NCBI RefSeq assembly: GCF_018219155.1
Contig: NZ_CP056123.1
Span: 1,249,505 to 1,313,504, forward strand
DNA: 64,000 nt
From: Moritella sp. 24
Lineage (GTDB): Bacteria > Pseudomonadota > Gammaproteobacteria > Enterobacterales > Moritellaceae
Direction: 5' to 3'
Made by a program: the position numbers and the translations under genes. Every line of letters begins with the position of its first letter. Position 1 is the stretch's first letter. Positions 19,895 through 28,003 of the stretch are shown in pieces. The notes under the pieces were generated by a model. It was not told where the DNA came from. It ran no database searches and saw only the letters and a list, made by a program, of their open reading frames with translations.

Positions 19895-20446
19895 ATGTTA
19901 AATAATCTTAAAATGGTCAGAATGAAAAATAAAGGTTTTACACTCATAGAATTAACGCTTTTGATTATCGTAATCGCTATCTTAGGTGCAACGGCAATTC
20001 CTCGATTTATCAATATTGAAAACGATGCAAAAAACGCATCATTAGTTGGCTTAAAAGGGGCAATCGAAAGTGCGATTAATATCTCTTATGGGAATATGGC
20101 AATTGCAGGAATAGAAGACCAAGCTGCGCTAAGTTATAAAGAGTCAGCTGCGTTCTACGAAGGATGCGTGTGGTGTTCTTTTGATTATGGCTATCCGGTT
20201 GCAGATACATTAACGCTAAAATATTTAGTCAATGGTATCGGAATTGTTGAAGATAATGACAGTTTCGCTTTAGTTGAATGGACAAAAATATGGGGTGGGG
20301 CAGTTGTGCTAGTCACGCCAACCAGCAATGCTAAAAGGTTGGCAAATAATTACCCAGTCTTGATCGACGATAAATGTTATGTGAAATATACGAGTTATGA
20401 TCAAGAACCTAAGAAACCATTAATTGAAATAGTGAAATGTGATTAA
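19895..20446 (+). CDS. Orphan type IV / MSHA-like prepilin
   Basis: A class III-signal prepilin of up to 183 residues. The cleavage site reads KNKG-FTLIE with the conserved Glu5, followed by a hydrophobic helix ending ILGATAIPRF. The stretch INIENDAKNASLVGLKGAIESA closely resembles MshA-type pilins. Four cysteines in the globular part (GCVWC, DDKC, VKC) could make two disulfides. The start is uncertain: Met10 (19922) gives the short 5-residue leader. No pilus assembly genes are nearby. A decayed duplicate of its promoter and 5' part sits at 24236-24470. Confidence 0.8.
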   Translation: MLNNLKMVRMKNKGFTLIELTLLIIVIAILGATAIPRFINIENDAKNASLVGLKGAIESAINISYGNMAIAGIEDQAALSYKESAAFYEGCVWCSFDYGYPVADTLTLKYLVNGIGIVEDNDSFALVEWTKIWGGAVVLVTPTSNAKRLANNYPVLIDDKCYVKYTSYDQEPKKPLIEIVKCD

Positions 20447-20453
20447 GCAGTAA

Positions 20454-20483
20454 GTATCTTATACAGCACTTTGTATAAGATAC
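20454..20483 (+). terminator. Hairpin after the pilin gene
   Basis: GTATCTTATACA and TGTATAAGATAC form a perfect 12-bp stem with a 6-base loop just after the pilin stop. There is no strong T-run, so termination activity is uncertain. Confidence 0.5.
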
Positions 20484-20503
20484 ATGATCATCATATATTC
20501 GTA

Positions 20504-22339
20504 TTAAACCTCAAGAAATTCTTCCGACCAAACATCTTGTATTTCTGGCCAACCCCACACATTTATTGACACACCTTTTAGCACTCCTTGAAAATACAAG
20601 GTCTGCTTATGATGCAGCATAGGGATGAGCCAGTGCTCGGTGATCATGGCTGTGCTAATCGATTCCAACTCGGCAAGATAGTTTGTTAAAGACTGCTGTT
20701 GGCGAATACTGATTAACTTTGTTTGCAACCAGTCACTCGCTTCTGCAGACAGGCTTTGATTTAATATGGCGTTAGATAACATCCAGTGAAATACCGAGGT
20801 CGGTAGGTTGTCGTCTAAATCCAGACTAATCAAGATAAGATCTTCTATCAGCGTATTAGCACTGGCCTTTTGCACTAATTCTTCAAAGGAATAAACGTTA
20901 ACCTCACACTCGATTCCTGTTTGTTCAAGTAAAGCGACCATCGCCTGCGCGCATTCTTTTAGAGTATGGTGCTCGAATATGGCGATAGTCAGTTTACTTG
21001 GCAAAGGTTGTTCTGTAGCCCCTACCGAAATGACTTTTAACCAGCTAGACAGTAGGTTATATGCTGGAATTGCTTCAATCGGATTCGCTGATTTAGCTAA
21101 TTCAGCCATTAATTTATCCGCTGCAAGTAGTTGGCTCAGGTATTTACGCTGCAATAGCGAAAGCTTGGATTTACTGTTTATCATTGCCAGCAAGCAGCCA
21201 TATTCAATTCTACTTTTTTGATCACTTTCAACATCTGAAACAAGTTTATCTGTTTCTTGAACAAGGTTAGTTGCACCATAGTTTGAACGGATCTGACTGG
21301 TTTTATGTACCACGTTAGCCTGTATCTCGGTTGTACACGGTAAGCTGGAGTGTCGCGTGGCAACTTGCCAAATTGTCACTGTATCGGTTAGAGCACGATG
21401 GCCATAATAGTTATCGTATGCCTGCAATCGCAAATACTGCTGTGTGTGCTCCTGTACTCGAAATGCGCCACTGCCGATGATGGCTGTTGTTGCTTTAAGC
21501 TGTGAATGCAGTTGAGACTTTAGTTGCGATTGAAGTTGCGATTGAAGTTGAAGGGGCGGCTGAATCGAATATTTCACATCTGCAATTAGTCCGGCAAACC
21601 CAGGGTCTGGTTGATCTAATTGAATATCAATACAGAGCGGGTTGACCGCTGATATCTGGGTAACATGCGCCAGTTCAATCTGGTAGGTTGGAAGTTGTTT
21701 TAGGCAATTAAATAATTCAGCTATCTTCTCGGCATTAATGGTACTTCCGTCATGGAAGGTCAGCGCAGGGCGAAGATAAAAGCGCCAGCGTTGTAACTCT
21801 GCGTTGTAAACCCAATGATGGGCAAGTTGGGGGCTGATAATGCCATTTTTATCACATTGTACCAAGCAGCAATAAACCTGACGTAACAGGAAGCGTTCGC
21901 TGTTTCTTAATGCGATATGTGGAAGTAGAGCAGAGAAAGAGCGCGTATAAGTCAGTTGAATGTGTAAGCGGCCTTCACGCTGGGTTGCGCCGGATGTGTT
22001 TTGCAGTAATTGTCCAAATAACACTTGGTCGTGTTCGATAAGGGCCAGTGCTTTTTCATATTTTCCGACCGCGATCATCTTTTGCGCCAGTTCTGCTTTC
22101 AGTTCATCGACAGTATAAATCAGATAGAGCTGAGAGCGTTGGTTACGTCCCGCTTTCGGTGTCCATTCTAACCAGCCTAAATCTCGCATTTCATTTAACA
22201 AGGTGCGGCAATGTCGAGTGCTGGTAAACATAACCTCGGCCACTGCATGCAGGGTAATCGCTATTTCTTGCTTAACACCTAGCTTACTTAACCGAGAGAA
22301 ATACAGTATTTTTTTATCATTGTTCAAAATAGGCAGCAT
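20504..22339 (-). CDS. SgrR-like regulator with solute-binding domain
   Basis: A 611-residue protein with an SgrR_N-type winged helix (about residues 20-90; STRHCRTLLNEMRDLGWLEW resembles E. coli SgrR). A SBP_bac_5 solute-binding domain follows (about 140-590; WRFYLRPALTFHDGS). E. coli SgrR activates the small RNA SgrS during glucose-phosphate stress; the ligand here is unknown. I chose the ATG at 22339; ATG 22390 and TTG 22399 are alternatives. A Gln/Leu-rich repeat (LQSQLQSQLKSQLHSQLK) at about residues 262-280 is unusual. No transporter or SgrS-like RNA was seen nearby. Confidence 0.8.
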   Translation of the reverse strand: MLPILNNDKKILYFSRLSKLGVKQEIAITLHAVAEVMFTSTRHCRTLLNEMRDLGWLEWTPKAGRNQRSQLYLIYTVDELKAELAQKMIAVGKYEKALALIEHDQVLFGQLLQNTSGATQREGRLHIQLTYTRSFSALLPHIALRNSERFLLRQVYCCLVQCDKNGIISPQLAHHWVYNAELQRWRFYLRPALTFHDGSTINAEKIAELFNCLKQLPTYQIELAHVTQISAVNPLCIDIQLDQPDPGFAGLIADVKYSIQPPLQLQSQLQSQLKSQLHSQLKATTAIIGSGAFRVQEHTQQYLRLQAYDNYYGHRALTDTVTIWQVATRHSSLPCTTEIQANVVHKTSQIRSNYGATNLVQETDKLVSDVESDQKSRIEYGCLLAMINSKSKLSLLQRKYLSQLLAADKLMAELAKSANPIEAIPAYNLLSSWLKVISVGATEQPLPSKLTIAIFEHHTLKECAQAMVALLEQTGIECEVNVYSFEELVQKASANTLIEDLILISLDLDDNLPTSVFHWMLSNAILNQSLSAEASDWLQTKLISIRQQQSLTNYLAELESISTAMITEHWLIPMLHHKQTLYFQGVLKGVSINVWGWPEIQDVWSEEFLEV

Positions 22340-22537
22340 ATTATCACCGTAACTTCCTCGTTTAGTGCATAAACAGAATTTGAAAGACATCAAAGCCAAG
22401 ATTACGACTTAATGCGGAAGTAAACAATATAATTAACTCTGTTTTTCACTTCCTATTATTAAGTGATACTTACCTCATCGTTTAAGCAAATAACCAAGGC
22501 TTAAACCACAACATAAGAAGCAGACAGAGGAATAAAC

Positions 22538-22720
22538 ATGCTAGAGACTATCAAAAACATTTTATTGAATATATCAGACACTTCATCTGGAAATGGATCA
22601 AGCAATACACTTGCTGAGTATTATCAGTCTCGGTTGCAGAAAACAAACTGTGTTGTTGAAGTCGAAGCCATTCTTAGCATGAATGCGTTAATGACATTTG
22701 AGGATATTGAAGATAAGTAA
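22538..22720 (+). CDS. Small hypothetical protein
   Basis: A 60-residue soluble protein with a strong Shine-Dalgarno (AGAGGA) 6 bases before the ATG. It is divergent from the SgrR-like regulator. Not recognised. A second small ORF starts 14 bases after its stop, so the two may form a unit. Confidence 0.5.
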   Translation: MLETIKNILLNISDTSSGNGSSNTLAEYYQSRLQKTNCVVEVEAILSMNALMTFEDIEDK

Positions 22721-22734
22721 GGTGAGGGGTGGTA

Positions 22735-22863
22735 ATGTGCATTGAACATACAGGTTGGTATAACGATTTGGAAGATATTAATAACTTTTATGCTCACTTA
22801 TTTAATGCCAAATTAATGATAGATACGAGAATCAAACTAAATGTTTCAGCTCTTCTTTTCTGA
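22735..22863 (+). CDS. Putative 42-residue small protein
   Basis: An ORF with a purine-rich ribosome-binding region (GGTGAGGGG) upstream of its ATG, 14 bases after the previous gene. It begins MCIEHTGWYNDLEDINNFYA. No family is recognised. It could be a truncated remnant; support is only the RBS and spacing. Confidence 0.35.
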   Translation: MCIEHTGWYNDLEDINNFYAHLFNAKLMIDTRIKLNVSALLF

Positions 22864-22963
22864 GAGTGATCTGATGGTCACTCGTAGGACGGGTGATGCT
22901 GTAAACCTATAAGGTGCCTTTTAGGTGCGATGATCATTTTTACTTCAGTTTGAAACATCAAAA

Positions 22964-22984
22964 AGCCGTGTGAAACGGCTATTT
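22964..22984 (-). terminator. Terminator of the PEP-CTERM gene
   Basis: AGCCGT-GTGAA-ACGGCT forms a short stem. On the minus strand it is followed by a T-run, 20 bases past the PEP-CTERM stop codon. Confidence 0.7.
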
Positions 22985-23004
22985 TGTTAATGCTCAATAA
23001 GAGC

Positions 23005-23607
23005 TTATACCGTTTGACGTTTTCTACGTTGAATACCCAGTAGTACTAGTCCTAAACCGAGCAGTCCAAACATACTAGGTTCTGGGACAGGATTAACGAC
23101 TGTACCAGCCAGTGTTAATGTACTCGATAAACTGTCATTCCACGGTCTCCAATCAAAAGTAGGGTTAGCTTGTGGTACGTAGGTAAACTGATAATCACCC
23201 GCGGTTAGCCCATTAAAAGTAACCCCTTGCCACGCTGTAACTGGTCCACATCCGGGACATATTGCAAGGTATGCTGTATCGTCATTCGACAGAGGATTCC
23301 CTGCTTGGTTAGCGTTACCTGTAACAAAGAAATTTGTGATACCGTCAATTAATCCTGCTGGTTTCACTAGAGTATTCATATTGAATGGTAAGGTCGTTGC
23401 TGCAAATAGAGTCCCATTGATACCTTCAAGCGTCATACTACCTTCTAAAGGTACGTTACCTGGTGAGCCGTGAGAATAGTTACCGCCCCAAAAATTTACA
23501 GAGCCTGGGCCTGAGTTTTCAAAGCCGATCGAAACCATATGTGCGCTTGCTGTTGTTGCGAGCAATAGGCTCATTGCTCCTGTGGTCAATAAAGTTATTT
23601 TTTTCAT
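23005..23607 (-). CDS. PEP-CTERM sorting-domain protein
   Basis: A 200-residue exported protein. The signal peptide is at 1-22 (cleaved near TASA-HM). The middle region is Gly/Asn/Pro-rich, with a CPGC pair. The C-terminal sorting tail has VPEPS, a hydrophobic helix (MFGLLGLGLVLLGI) and the basic end QRRKRQTV. Such tails are recognised by exosortase, which anchors or releases the protein at the envelope, often in exopolysaccharide-producing bacteria. No exosortase is in the window. The function of the ectodomain is unknown. Confidence 0.88.
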   Translation of the reverse strand: MKKITLLTTGAMSLLLATTASAHMVSIGFENSGPGSVNFWGGNYSHGSPGNVPLEGSMTLEGINGTLFAATTLPFNMNTLVKPAGLIDGITNFFVTGNANQAGNPLSNDDTAYLAICPGCGPVTAWQGVTFNGLTAGDYQFTYVPQANPTFDWRPWNDSLSSTLTLAGTVVNPVPEPSMFGLLGLGLVLLGIQRRKRQTV

Positions 23608-24235
23608 TTTTAACTGTCCTTCTCAAACTATATTAAGAAAATGTGTCGAGTTGTGACACCAGCAGTAAATAAAGCAGTATCGATATCTAATCCTACAGTT
23701 ACAACAAGAGCAAAAATGATGCCGAATTTTATATAACGCTGCTCTGTAGCATTTAGAATAACCAGTTAATTATGAAAATATAGCTGTGATGTAAACTTAG
23801 TTATTAATAATCAATTAATTATATATTTTTGTATAAGTAGTAAAGCAATTATTTTATAACTTTATTTTATTGTTCAGGTTTAGCTAGGATAATTTTATCT
23901 TTATCTTTATCTTTATCTTTATCTTTATCTTTATCTTTATCTTGAGCGAGCAGGGAAGTATTAAGTGTCAATATTTTCGACGGTGAAAATGCTATTTTTA
24001 CAGGTGAAACGATATTATTTATATCGAGGCTATTTAAATTGGTAGGTTAAGATATTGATTTATAATACTGTAGGTGTCGCGGGGCTACGCGTATTGTTTA
24101 AATATAATATAGTAAAATGTTTCGACCCATTTAGAATATCCATGATAAAACCAGTGATAAAACCAGTGATAGAACACAAATGCTGAGATGATATTATTTG
24201 TTTACCTGACACTCCAATGTTTCCCGTTTTTCTTT
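23608..24235. other. Gene-poor stretch with hexanucleotide repeat
   Basis: Nothing coding is convincing in these 628 bases. They hold the promoter side of the PEP-CTERM gene and the TTTATC array at 23894-23941. On the minus strand a short open frame runs TLNTSLLAQ then eight Asp-Lys pairs to a stop, with no clear start, which may be the remnant of a secreted protein. Confidence 0.5.
23894..23941. repeat. Eight perfect copies of TTTATC
   Basis: A hexanucleotide microsatellite of exactly eight uninterrupted units. In the minus-strand frame it would encode (Asp-Lys)8. It lies about 290 bp upstream of the PEP-CTERM start. Copy number is expected to vary by slippage, but as a 6-mer it would not shift a reading frame. 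Confidence 0.95.
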
Positions 24236-24470
24236 CCATTTAAGCCGTTTACACGAAAATAAAGTTGACGAAACATTCTGATTTATTATGGAATGGTTAA
24301 GCTAGAGTTCACTTACTGATGAAATAATATAAGAATGGTCAGAATGAAAAAGAAAAGTTTTATACTCATAGAATTTACGATCTAGATTATCGTTATTGGT
24401 ATCTTGTCTGCAACCGAAAGTGCGATTACTATCTCGTATGGGAATATGTCCATAGAAAGAATAGAAGACT
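24236..24470 (+). pseudogene. Decayed duplicate of the MSHA-like pilin gene
   Basis: The promoter segment TTTAAGCCGTTTACAC recurs from 19826, and the 5' coding part ATGGTCAGAATGAAAAA recurs at 24334. The frame has a stop early (ACG ATC TAG). An internal deletion joins the end of the hydrophobic helix to GAAAGTGCGATTA..ATCTC, and it then stops at GAAGACTAA. It is a clear non-functional copy of the gene at 19895. Confidence 0.85.
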
Positions 24471-24473
24471 AAC

Positions 24474-24598
24474 AGTGAGAGCTTTAGTTCATTTTTAGCG
24501 CCACCGAGTAGGCCTGACAGTTTTAGCACGCCAAAAGAGCGGCAAAAGTATTTGAAAGAGTTAAACGAACATTATGCAATCGTAGGTCGGCCACGATG
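24474..24598 (+). pseudogene. Fragment duplicating the neuropeptide-Y-like 3' end of the 31.8-kb gene
   Basis: From GAGAGCTTT to CGATGA this is a diverged copy of 32331-32455. The frame is open and ends in the same motif (LKELNEHYAIVGRPR-stop). Over the 33 tail codons I count six synonymous and five amino-acid changes (for example Y to H, E to K, L to R). It has no start codon or promoter of its own and follows the pilin remnant directly. Similarity continues some 25 bases past the stop. Confidence 0.8.
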
Positions 24599-24613
24599 AA
24601 ATATTTAAACAAG

Positions 24614-24660
24614 ACGAGCATGATAATGAGATAACTTCTTTATATCATGCTCGTTTTTGT
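24614..24660. terminator. Bidirectional terminator
   Basis: ACGAGCATGATA (24614-24625) pairs with TATCATGCTCGT (24643-24654), then T5. It lies at the 3' end of the broken chemoreceptor gene on the minus strand. Confidence 0.75.
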
Positions 24661-25190
24661 TAGCTTAATTTAAAGCGAGCAACCAATGCGGCCAGTGTGT
24701 CGTTTTCTCCGGTTAGGTTTTTTACGCTTATCTTTGTTTCTTGACCGTTTTTGCTTAACTCCTGCACCATTTCTTGAATGGTATGCATATTTCGGTTTAT
24801 TTCTTCTGTCACCGAACTTTGTTCTTCTGACGCGGTTGCGATTTGAGCGCTTAAATCGTTAATTTCAACGATAGACCCCGTCATACTGTCTAGGCTATTT
24901 GTGACTAATGATGTGTTTTCCGACACTTTTTGACAGCTCTCTGTCGTATTGTGCATTGCTGAAACGGCTGAGTCAGCTCGAACAGTGAGGCTTTGCAACA
25001 TATCATTAATTTTGGCTGTACTGTCTTGGGTTAAAGCAGCTAAAGAACGCACTTCATCAGCCACAACTGCAAAACCACGCCCTTGTTCACCCGCTCTCGC
25101 AGCTTCAATCGCGGCGTTCAGTGCTAACAAGTTTGTTTGGTCTGCAATACCACCAATCACTTCTAATACCGTGGCTATATTCTTAGCTGT

Positions 25191-26511
25191 TGACGCCGTA
25201 AACCCTGATATGGCGGGGATACAAGGCGAAAGTGTATAGCACTTTGATCTTTGTTATTCTGTGTTATAATGCTGTACATATATACAGAGGTTTATTATGT
25301 TAAGAGCCACCAAAGTACGCATTTACCCTACAGCCGACCAAACTGAGTTTTTAATAGCTCAGTTTGGCGCTGTGCGCTTTGCGTATAATAAAGCTCTACA
25401 TTTAAAGTCTCATATGTACCGCAAGCATGGTGTGACACTGAACCCTAGAAAGGACATCAAGCCACTGCTTGCTGTCGCTAAGAAATCCCGAAAATATCAC
25501 TGGTTAAAGCAGTACGATTCAATCGCATTGCAGCAATCCGTTATCAACTTGCACACTGCTTTTGACAACTTCTTCAATCCAAAGTTGAAAGCCAAATACC
25601 CAACCTTTAAACGCAGACATGGAAAGCAATCTAGCTATCACTGCGTCGGTGTTAAAGTGCTTGATAGTGCTATTAAACTGCCAAAGATGAAGCCAATCGA
25701 GGCTAATATCCATCGTGAAATCATTGGCAAGGTTAAAAGCATTACGCTCAGTTTGAGTAAAACGGGCAAGTTCTATGCGTCCATTCTTGTGGATGATGGT
25801 ATTGAAGTACCTAATCTGCTCCACTCTGTTAATAAAGTTACTGGTATTGATTTGGGGTTATCACACTTTGCCATTCAGTCGAATGGCAAGAAAGAGGCTA
25901 ACCCGCGATTTGTAAAGCGTGCTGAGAAAAACCTCAGGCGTAAACAGAAGCAGCTTTCGCGTAAGGTAAAAGGCAGTGCAAACCGAGCTAAAGCTCGTTT
26001 GCTTGTCGTTAAGTGTCATGAAAAGACAGCGAATTCTCGTGCTGATTTTCAACATAAACTATCTCGAACACTCGTAGACAAAAACCACGCTGTGATTATA
26101 GAGACATTGAAATCAGCCAATATGATGAAAAACCGCAAACTGGCTAAACACATAGCGGATGCCTCATGGCATAGCTTTGTCGTTAAGTTGGAGTATAAGT
26201 TGAAAGAGAAAGGTAAACACCTTGTTAAGCTCGATCAATGGTATGCCAGCTCTAAGACGTGCAACTGTTGCGGTTACAAAATGAAAGAAATGGATTTATC
26301 GGTTCGGAAGTGGGATTGCCCCTCTTGTGGCACTACGGATATAGATCGGGATCTAAATGCCGCTCTTAATATCCGTGACAAAGGTATTCTAGAATTAAAA
26401 GCGGCTGGACAGTCGTTTCTGCTTATGGAAGCTGCGTAAGACTCGATACTATCGAGCATTAGCTAACGAAATAAGAAGCATCGCCCGATAGGGCGGTGAG
26501 TAGTCACTGCC
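25191..26511 (+). mobile_element. TnpB-only IS200/IS605-type element
   Basis: About 1.32 kb inserted in the chemoreceptor pseudogene, carrying one gene (tnpB) and no tnpA. Subterminal hairpins are present as expected for this family: AAAGTG-TATAG-CACTTT near the left end (25229-25245) and CGCCC-GATA-GGGCG near the right end (26482-26495). Left flank TTGAC at 25190-25194 resembles target pentamers of the family. Ends are inferred from the interruption of MCP coding and are good to roughly 10-20 bases. There is no obvious target duplication, as expected for IS605 mechanisms. Confidence 0.8.
25297..26439 (+). CDS. tnpB: TnpB RNA-guided nuclease of IS605-type element
   Basis: A 380-residue full-length TnpB. 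The N-terminal HTH-like region starts RATKVRIYPTADQ. The RuvC catalytic residues are all visible: D185 (GIDLGLSHFA), E269 (IIETLKSANM) and D352 (DRDLNAALNI). A zinc finger with C322/C325 and C341/C344 is intact. TnpB proteins are omega-RNA-guided DNA nucleases that cut empty donor sites. AGAGG lies 7 bases before the ATG. There is no tnpA, so movement would need a transposase in trans. Confidence 0.95.
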   Translation: MLRATKVRIYPTADQTEFLIAQFGAVRFAYNKALHLKSHMYRKHGVTLNPRKDIKPLLAVAKKSRKYHWLKQYDSIALQQSVINLHTAFDNFFNPKLKAKYPTFKRRHGKQSSYHCVGVKVLDSAIKLPKMKPIEANIHREIIGKVKSITLSLSKTGKFYASILVDDGIEVPNLLHSVNKVTGIDLGLSHFAIQSNGKKEANPRFVKRAEKNLRRKQKQLSRKVKGSANRAKARLLVVKCHEKTANSRADFQHKLSRTLVDKNHAVIIETLKSANMMKNRKLAKHIADASWHSFVVKLEYKLKEKGKHLVKLDQWYASSKTCNCCGYKMKEMDLSVRKWDCPSCGTTDIDRDLNAALNIRDKGILELKAAGQSFLLMEAA

Positions 26512-26530
26512 TTCATTCATTGCTTGTATG
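26380..26530 (+). ncRNA. Probable omega-RNA (reRNA) at the right end of the IS
   Basis: In IS605-type elements the guide RNA spans the tnpB 3' end and right end, and its guide is the flanking sequence. Here a GC hairpin (26482-26495) lies just before the inferred right end at about 26511, so the guide would start near TTCATTCATTGCTTG in the old chemoreceptor gene. Position is inferred from family architecture; no transcript evidence. The end coordinates are approximate. Confidence 0.35.
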
Positions 26531-26937
26531 CTTTTCGCTGTATCATTCATTTCAGACACTAATGACATGACACTATTTGATGCTTCGGTAACCGTCACTT
26601 TTGATGCTTGTGCGTCATCGTTTGCGACTTGGGTACTTGTTGCTGTTTGGAGTGCATTTTGAGCCTTACTGTTTGCTGAATTGATATTGAATATCGTGTT
26701 GAGTGTTTTTCAACCACGACACCGTTACAACTTAGTCGTCGTTAACCATACCCTTTTAGTTATAAGTAACTATTCTATATCGTATTATGCTGTTTTCTAT
26801 TAATTGCATATTTCATTGAATAATTCCTGAATTTAACTTTGTTGCACCTATAAATAGGTATAAGGTGGGGTTGTTAATAGTGAGGTAATATTCCTTGCTA
26901 CCCCCACATAAATGCTACGCAAAATAAGAGAAAACAG

Positions 26938-27777
26938 ATGTCTAAAATTAGATTTGATGAAACCGCTCGAAGTGAGCGTTATTTTTCTGCGACCTTACTG
27001 TCACACCTATTAATGGTGAATGAATTTGCAGGGCTAAAAGCGCTGTTCAAAGACCTTGATATTGTCCCTGCTGATTCGCTTTCAACTGATATCGAAATCG
27101 TGACTGAGCTTGATCCTTTAAGAGACGGTGCCAAGGCGAATAAAAATATAGAGTCAATATTTGCACACGAAGGGCGTATGGCTGTTCCCGATCTATTTCT
27201 AAGATGGGACAAGCGTATTCTTGTTATCGAGGCGAAGTTCTTTACTGCGCCAACGGTAGAAGATCTTGATGCACAAGTCTCTAAACAGCGTGAAGCAATT
27301 GATTTGGTACTCAGCGAAACGCAATATCGTGAGTGCGAGATTAAGTATGCTTTGTTGACAGTTAATAAAGTGCGAGACAAGGATAATTTGTTGCCTGACG
27401 TGTTGCTATTAACCTGGTCTGGCGTGATTGATATATTACGAGGTGCATTAGGTGAGGGTTATCAAAGCAATATTGATTATTGCTTTAAGATCATTGAAAA
27501 TGCAGTTAAAAGAAGTGAAAAAGAGCTAAGTAAGAGTAATAATGATTATCGCCTCGTCGCTAATATTGAGGAATTACTTAAGACGTTACCTGAACTTATC
27601 GCCAGTGAAGAGATATTCGTTGGTTACAAAGGCGGGCTAAAAGAATTAGAAAGAGCGGAGTTTTCAACCCTTGATCAGCGCAGTCACTATAAAGTGTCGA
27701 GATCGCAGCCGAACAGCAATTGGATCCGTATCGATATCATCATTAAGAAGTACTTGGATCTTAAGTTAGCGTTATAG
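26938..27777 (+). CDS. PD-(D/E)XK nuclease-like protein
   Basis: A 279-residue soluble protein with a likely PD-(D/E)XK core: acidic E54 on the first helix/strand, P84-D85, E98-A-K100 in ILVIEAKF, and Q113/Q117 on the next helix. This spacing is that of restriction-like endonucleases and of DUF-type proteins found in defence islands. I do not recognise the exact family. It stands alone, beside the IS-disrupted chemoreceptor, with no methylase or helicase partner. Nuclease activity is inferred from the motif only. Confidence 0.65.
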   Translation: MSKIRFDETARSERYFSATLLSHLLMVNEFAGLKALFKDLDIVPADSLSTDIEIVTELDPLRDGAKANKNIESIFAHEGRMAVPDLFLRWDKRILVIEAKFFTAPTVEDLDAQVSKQREAIDLVLSETQYRECEIKYALLTVNKVRDKDNLLPDVLLLTWSGVIDILRGALGEGYQSNIDYCFKIIENAVKRSEKELSKSNNDYRLVANIEELLKTLPELIASEEIFVGYKGGLKELERAEFSTLDQRSHYKVSRSQPNSNWIRIDIIIKKYLDLKLAL

Positions 27778-28003
27778 TTTCAGTACAAATGTAATATGAA
27801 CAACGACTTTATCTTCGATGAGAACTTTGTGAGATATATCGAGAGTTAATGGATTGAAAAGTCATTAATCGCAATACATAACTATAATGTGTCTAAGTAA
27901 CTCTAATTGAGTAGCTTTAATTGAGTGAATTATTCATGGTGTTATGTTGATTAAGACTATTTAATAAAATGTAACTTACTATATCGATATCAAAGGACGG
28001 ATT

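Larger units (their letters stand above)
24660..26700 (-). pseudogene. Chemoreceptor gene split by an insertion element and lacking its 5' half
   Basis: Two pieces of one MCP signalling domain. The C-terminal piece is 24660-25190 ([33 protein letters not shown] to the end VARFKLS). The upstream piece is about 26512-26700 (SKVTVTEASNSVMSLVSEMNDTAKSIQAMNE). Compared with the intact receptor at 11008, joining AMNE to TAKN restores exact heptad spacing. Sensor, TM and HAMP regions are missing: reading upstream the frame hits a stop near 26705. It is therefore a doubly broken pseudogene. Confidence 0.88.

Noticed and set aside
23894-23941. CRISPR-like array
   Set aside because: The 6-bp units are contiguous with no spacers and there are no cas genes.
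24302-24529. 75-codon minus-strand ORF
   Set aside because: It covers the antisense of two recognisable remnants (pilin and NPY-tail copies), so it is a shadow.
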